From contig JAVYIG010000062.1 of NCBI GenBank assembly GCA_035222895.1, positions 257,501 to 321,500 of the forward strand: DNA of 64,000 nt. Reading direction: 5' to 3'. Position 1 is the stretch's first letter. Every line of letters begins with the position of its first letter. This document shows positions 35,201 to 41,200 of this stretch, in pieces. Source of the DNA: Strongylocentrotus droebachiensis. Its lineage: Eukaryota > Echinodermata > Echinoidea > Camarodonta > Strongylocentrotidae. The translations under genes and the position numbers were made by a program. The notes beneath the pieces are model-generated. The model worked only from the letters and a program-made list of their open reading frames with translations. It had not been told where the DNA came from and did no database searches.

Positions 35201-38200
35201 TACTATAGGTGACAGTGGGGAGGGGATGTCACGGGAGTCCGGACATCCCCACCCCCCCCCCCCCCCCTCCTATCGTTGTTTGTTTCCAAAGAGGAGGCGA
35301 AAACCTGGAACGCAAATGCTTTTGTTTGGAACGCCCAATCTATTGAATTCATTAATAAACTAGTCTAAAATTATAAGGTCATAGAAGAAAATAACAGCAA
35401 CAAAATTTGTGATAATAATAGTGAGTCTCACACAAAACTTTTAACTTATATAATTGTCTCATAATGACCCTTTTTAAGTGTCCGCTACAAAATTATGTGT
35501 GAATAGTGTAGATAGCTCCTAAGTTGTTTTCCTGGATGAAATTTATGCTGTTTCAAAACGGATCTATGCTCTGCACAATTACTTGTCAAGATTGCTCTAT
35601 AACGTCGACTGAGACTTTCCATTTCGGCATCATATTTTTTAGAACCTCGATCTTCCATTTAAGCTATGGTCACAACCCAAGAAAGTAGCCCGCTCGGCGG
35701 CCGGGCGGCGAGTTTTTAGCCAATTTGCCCGAGCACCAAGCGGTGGCTGCCAGGGCACCGCTTGTTTTTAGAGCATCGCTCGGTCGCCGCTGAAGTTTTA
35801 GCGAGGAATTAAAATTCGGGTGGCGCCTGCTCACTTTCCTTTGCCGCCCAAAATACGCTTGGTGCCAAAACCGCCCGGGCACCGAGTAAATCGAACGTTT
35901 GCCGTCGAGCGATTCTGGTCAAAAATCAAAGCCGCTAGGTCAAAAACTGCCGAGCGGTCGCCGCCCGGTCGCCGCTTGGAGATCAGACGGTCACTTGGCG
36001 GCAGCTCGGCAGCCTTTGACCTAGCGGCTTCGATTTTTGACCTTAATCGCTCGATTAGGTCGGTTAGGTCGGGCGAAGAAGCTCCCCGAATTCGCCCAGT
36101 TTTGACCAAAAATCGCCCGGCGACCATATCGACATGGCACCGCCCAGGCATCGCTGGGGCTCTACAGCCCCTGGGATTTAAGCATCGTCCAAAGATTTTT
36201 GGAGAAGTCGAGCAGGCTGCCGAGCTGGCGCTGCCTGGACGCCGAGCGATTTTGAACTCACCGCCCAGTGACCGACTGATCTGCCAGCGGCGACCGGGCG
36301 GCTTCGATTTTTGACCGAAATCACTCGATGGCGAACGCCTGGGAACCAAGCGTATTTTATGCGGCGAGTGAAAAGTGAGCAGGCGCCGCCCGAATTTTTA
36401 CTCCGCGCTAAAACTTTAGAGGGACTTGCGAAAATGGCTAAAAACTCGCTGCCCGGCCGCCGAGCAAGCTACTTTTTGGGGTCGTGACCATAGCTCTACC
36501 TCCTTTTTTCATTTCATTCGATTTCCAATTAGATCACTTCGCGCCCTCTCAAAAACAACTAAACAAAGAACATAAAGAAACAAAGAGAAAAAAAAGAGAA
36601 AAAAAAGACTTAACAAACAAATAGGCAAATACACACCAAAATAATAACTGTTTAATGATAGAAGGTACCCTTACCATCGCAAAAAGGCAGAGGGTCTGAT
36701 AGAGCTCCTTCACTCTGGCACGTGATAGTCTGATTGCCAATCAACATATACCCCATGGAACATTCTAAGTTACAGGTGGTAAGATACTCGATGGAACTCC
36801 CAGCAATACAGTCTGCGGACGATGACGATAATAATGACGGGAAAGTCTCCGGGAGTGTGCACACGACATCTGAAGAAAAAGGTTTGGAAAATACACATTA
36901 AAGATGGGGTGAAATCCCAATATGTTGATTCCTTTTAATTTTTCTAAATAATTTTCTCAGACCTGTTAAGTTCTATCCTTAAAAAAATACTTCAGATCTC
37001 ATTCATCTTGTGATATCGTCTTACAATCATTACACTGTAAAAACCAGGGTGTGGTGTTGAATTTTTTTGACACCATTGGTGTTATTTTAACACTGGTCAG
37101 ATTTAAGCATGCTTAATAATTACTGGGTGTTAAGTAACATGGTGTAGTTTTATGCTCGGTGTTAAAAGTATCATCACGTGATTTCGTTTAAGGCGGTTGA
37201 TTGGTCGAATAAGTTTTCACAAAGTGTGCGCGCGCGTAATGATCACTTTACACGTGTTCACAGAAAAACAAACATTTATCATGATTTTTTAAGCAAATTA
37301 TGACAATGCACATCAATTTTGTGATTTGTATTTTCCTTTGGCAATTATTGACCAATAGTTATTTGTCCGATCTTGTTACAATTACATTAACGTTTTAGCA
37401 ATAGATATATTGATTATATGATTACTAACCAAGAAACAACATTGGTGTTTATCATATATTTGTGTACCAGCCTGTATCACTTAAGTGTTAATCTTGAATT
37501 TACTTCAAATGATATGTGTGATAGAGTTAATGCAATGGAGATTAGAATATACCTATTGGTGGACAGTTGCCAACATCGATTATGAATTATCAGTTTACCA
37601 CTGGTTCTTCTACCCTGGTCGATAATGGTCGATAATAAGGAATATGGAATGTGGGACCATTAGAAACCCGTAGACAAATCTCTAATAGATCAACAAGAAT
37701 ATACACACCAAAAGTGAAATTGAATTTGTTATGATTCCAGATATTGGTGTTAATCTACACCAGTAGGAGTTGTCAAATATTAACACCAAGAATGTAATTG
37801 AATTGTTTAATTCCAAACCCTGGTGTTAAATATCAACAGCTGGTGTTTTCGATATAGATACCGCGAAAGTGTTAAAATTAACACCCATGGTGTTGAATTT
37901 AACACCCTTCTTTTTGCAGTGTAGTGTGCTAACAAGAGGCAGTAGTATGTAGCTACATTAAAGCTGACCCCTGTTTAAAATAGACCATACAATAGGGACT
38001 TTTAGATTTGCGTGGACTGATACATGTGACGTTCATTCAAGGCAGTGCATTAAAAGGACGTCGATCGTAGCAATCCCCATTGTCTTCGTGCGAATCTAAT
38101 AGTCCCTAATACCAACATAGGAGTTACCATGCCAGACGTGTTGTAGTGTAGCATCACCAGAAAATGAAAGGTAACGTGGAGGTATTGTATGAAAGAATGC

Positions 38201-41200
38201 AAGACTTTTGTGAGTGTGTGCTGAGCTGGGGGGAAGTTACATACCACTGCCTCTTGTTAACTCACTAATGATTGACAGATGACAATAAATTGATAGCTGA
38301 TTAAATGAATAAATAGATATCATATAAATTAATCAAAAATATAAATAAATTGATGAATTAATAATTTAAATTTAAAGAAAGAAAAAAGTGGAAAAAGAAC
38401 TTGGACAAATTTTTGACAAACTTTAGAGTTGGGCTTGACAGGTCAAATCCAACGCAAAATAAAATTGGTAACAAATTCTAATAATATCATGTTAATATAA
38501 AATATATTTAAAAAAAACAAGGTCACATCTACCTTTCGAACTGGCAGAAGTAGTTGATGTTGATGGTTCCGTTGTAGTAGCTTGAGTTGTCGATGTTTCC
38601 AGTGTAGTAGATGGAGTTATTGATGATGACGCTGTAGTAACTAGACTGGTCGATGGTTCCGCTGTAGTTGCTATAGCTGTTGATGCAGAAGGAAAAAACA
38701 ATACGAACTTCATGAGATAAGATTAGCACCAAGAAATGTATAAGTCACAGAGGCCGATTGCCTTTTTGTTTGTTTCACGTGTCATGAAACTCGAGGAAAA
38801 CACAAATGTCGCTTTAGAAATCGGGTACAAGAAAAGTTGTGACATTGAACTACTAGCAGACAGTGGCATATCTAGACATTTCGGTGACTAGGGACAACAA
38901 TATTATTACCCACCTCCCCTATCAAACTTTAACGTCACTGTTCAAGCGAACTAACCAGGAGGAATAAGAAAACAATTTCATCGAAGTAAAGATATTACTT
39001 CATTATCATCATCAAAGTTATAAACATAATAAATTCTTCTTTTACAGTTACTCGTTATACTATATATACATTGCTAAATTTCGATGAATTCATTTGATTT
39101 AATGACTTACCTTGACAAGAAGGGAGCTGCAGCTCCGGAGTAGATTCGATACATTCGACTGTTTCATTACCAATCAATGTATACCCCTCATCACATACAA
39201 ACATACATCTGGTGCCAATGCTCAAAGAACCCTGAGGCAAGCATTCCTGTGAGGGCGTTAGCAGGTTGGCAGGAAAACTCGGCACCGTGCAATCTATATC
39301 AGAATAACGAAACAACATAAAATATGAATATACGGTTTAATGGCTAACTAATAATTATATTTAGGCGTATTTAGGCGTAGGTGCACAGTTTCTAATAAAA
39401 ACAGGTACAAGAAGGAGAGGTTCCATTCATTGGATATCTTCCATTTCTTCTTTTATATGAAAAATGCTATTGTGGACATTTCGCGAAGCAAATAATTATC
39501 AAATCATTTATAATATACTCTACAAAGGCTCAAAACAACGTGTAATTGCACTGTATTAATAATATGTGTTACCTAACTGGCCTCAGATGTTTATGTACTC
39601 ATTTTAAAATAAAAATATCAAATAACAAAACAATTGAGACAGACAGGCCCAGAAAAACGAGGGAAAAGGGAAAGAGAAAAATTATTTGGCACTGTAATTT
39701 CATAATCAATATAGATATGATATGAAAATTACAAATTGATCTCCTATTTTTCCCGGACACAAGACGAAGGGTCGCCCGAATACAGAAACAATAACATTAA
39801 ACTGTATTGTGATATATACATTTACAAGTTATCAGGGTTAATTACAAGTTATAGGAGTGGTCGATGGTTCCTCTGTAGTATCTAGACTGGTCGATGGTTC
39901 CTCTGTAGTAACTAGAGTTGTTGATGTTTCTGTTATAATATCTAGACTGGTCGATGGTTCCTCTGTAGTAGCTAGAGTTGTTGTTACTTCCGTTGTAGTA
40001 TCTAGAATGGTCGATGGTTCCTCTGTAGGCGGTAGAGCTGTTGTTACTTCCGTTGTAGTATCTAGAATGGTCGATGGTTCCTCTGTAGGCGGTAGAGCTG
40101 TTGTTACTTCCGTTGTAGTATCTAGAATGGTCGATGGTTCCTCTGTAGGCGGTAGAGCTGTTGTTACTTCCGTTGTAGTATCTAGAATGGTCGATGGTTC
40201 CTCTGTAGTCGGTAGAGCTGTTGTTACTTCCGTTGTAGTATCCAGAATGGTCGATGGTTCCTCTGTAGTCGGTAGAGCTGTTGATGTTTCTGTTATAGTA
40301 TCTAGAATGGTCGATGGTTCCTCTGTAGTCGGTAGAGCTGTTGATGTTTCTGTTATAGTATATAGAATGGTCGATGGTTCCTCTGTAGTCGGTAGAGCTG
40401 TTGATGTTTCTGTTATAGTATCTAGAATGGTCGATGGTTCCTCTGTAGTCGGTAGAGCTGTTGATGTTTCTGTTATAGTATATAGAATGGTCGATGGTTC
40501 CTCTGTAGTCGGTAGAGCTGTTGATGCAGATAGAACAACAGTACAAACTTCATGAAATATGATTAGCACCAAGAATTATATTAGTCACATAGGCCGATTG
40601 ACTTTTTGTTTGCTACACGTGTCATGAAACCCGACGAAAACAAGACTATCGTTTTGAAAATTGGGTACAAGAAAAGTTGTGACATTGAGCCACTAGCAGT
40701 CAGTGGCGTATCTAGACATTTCGGTGCCTGGGGACAACAATGATATTACATACCTCCCCTATCAAACTTTAACGTAACTGTATACAGTCCAACGAACCGG
40801 GAGGAATAAGAATACAGTTCCATTGAAGTAAAGATATTATACTTCATTATCATCATCGAACTATAATTTAGATGAATTCTTCTTGTGTAGTTACTTGTTA
40901 TACCATATACATTACTAGAATATCTGATGAATTTTCAACACAATTCTTGTAATCTGTTTTCGTTCTTCTTTGATGAATTTTCAACATAATTCTTGTCATC
41001 TGTTTTCGTTCTTCTTTGCTTGTATTTCATGTATATTGATCTTAATCCAAAGAGCGTTACCTAAATGTTAATGAATTCATTTGATTTTGATTATTTACCT
41101 TGACACGAAGGGAGCTCCAGCACCGGCGGATCAGATAGGATACATTCGACCGTATCATTACCGATCAATGTATACCCCTCATCACATACAAACATACAAA

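Larger units (their letters stand above)
38533..39837 (-). repeat. Sushi+mucin cassette, copy A of a segmental duplication
   Basis: Exons 4 and 5 with their introns match 39846-41858 along most of the length. Examples are ATTAGCACCAAGAA, GGGTACAAGAAAAGTTGTGA and TCTAGACATTTCGGTG in the intron after the mucin exon, and ACAAATTGATCTCCTATTTT and CCTTTGCCTC/CTTCGTCTT-type sequence upstream of the sushi exon. The size difference is mainly the larger mucin exon in copy B. Confidence 0.88.

Noticed and set aside
35820..36349. 164- and 172-codon frames on opposite strands
   Set aside because: Products of the GC-rich, self-complementary intronic element; no protein motifs.
39857..40555. 232-codon plus-strand frame and 234-codon second minus frame over the mucin exon
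   Set aside because: Shadows of the 60-bp coding repeat. A repeat length divisible by three with no stop in a frame stays open everywhere. Splice sites and phase support only the Thr/Ser/Glu frame.
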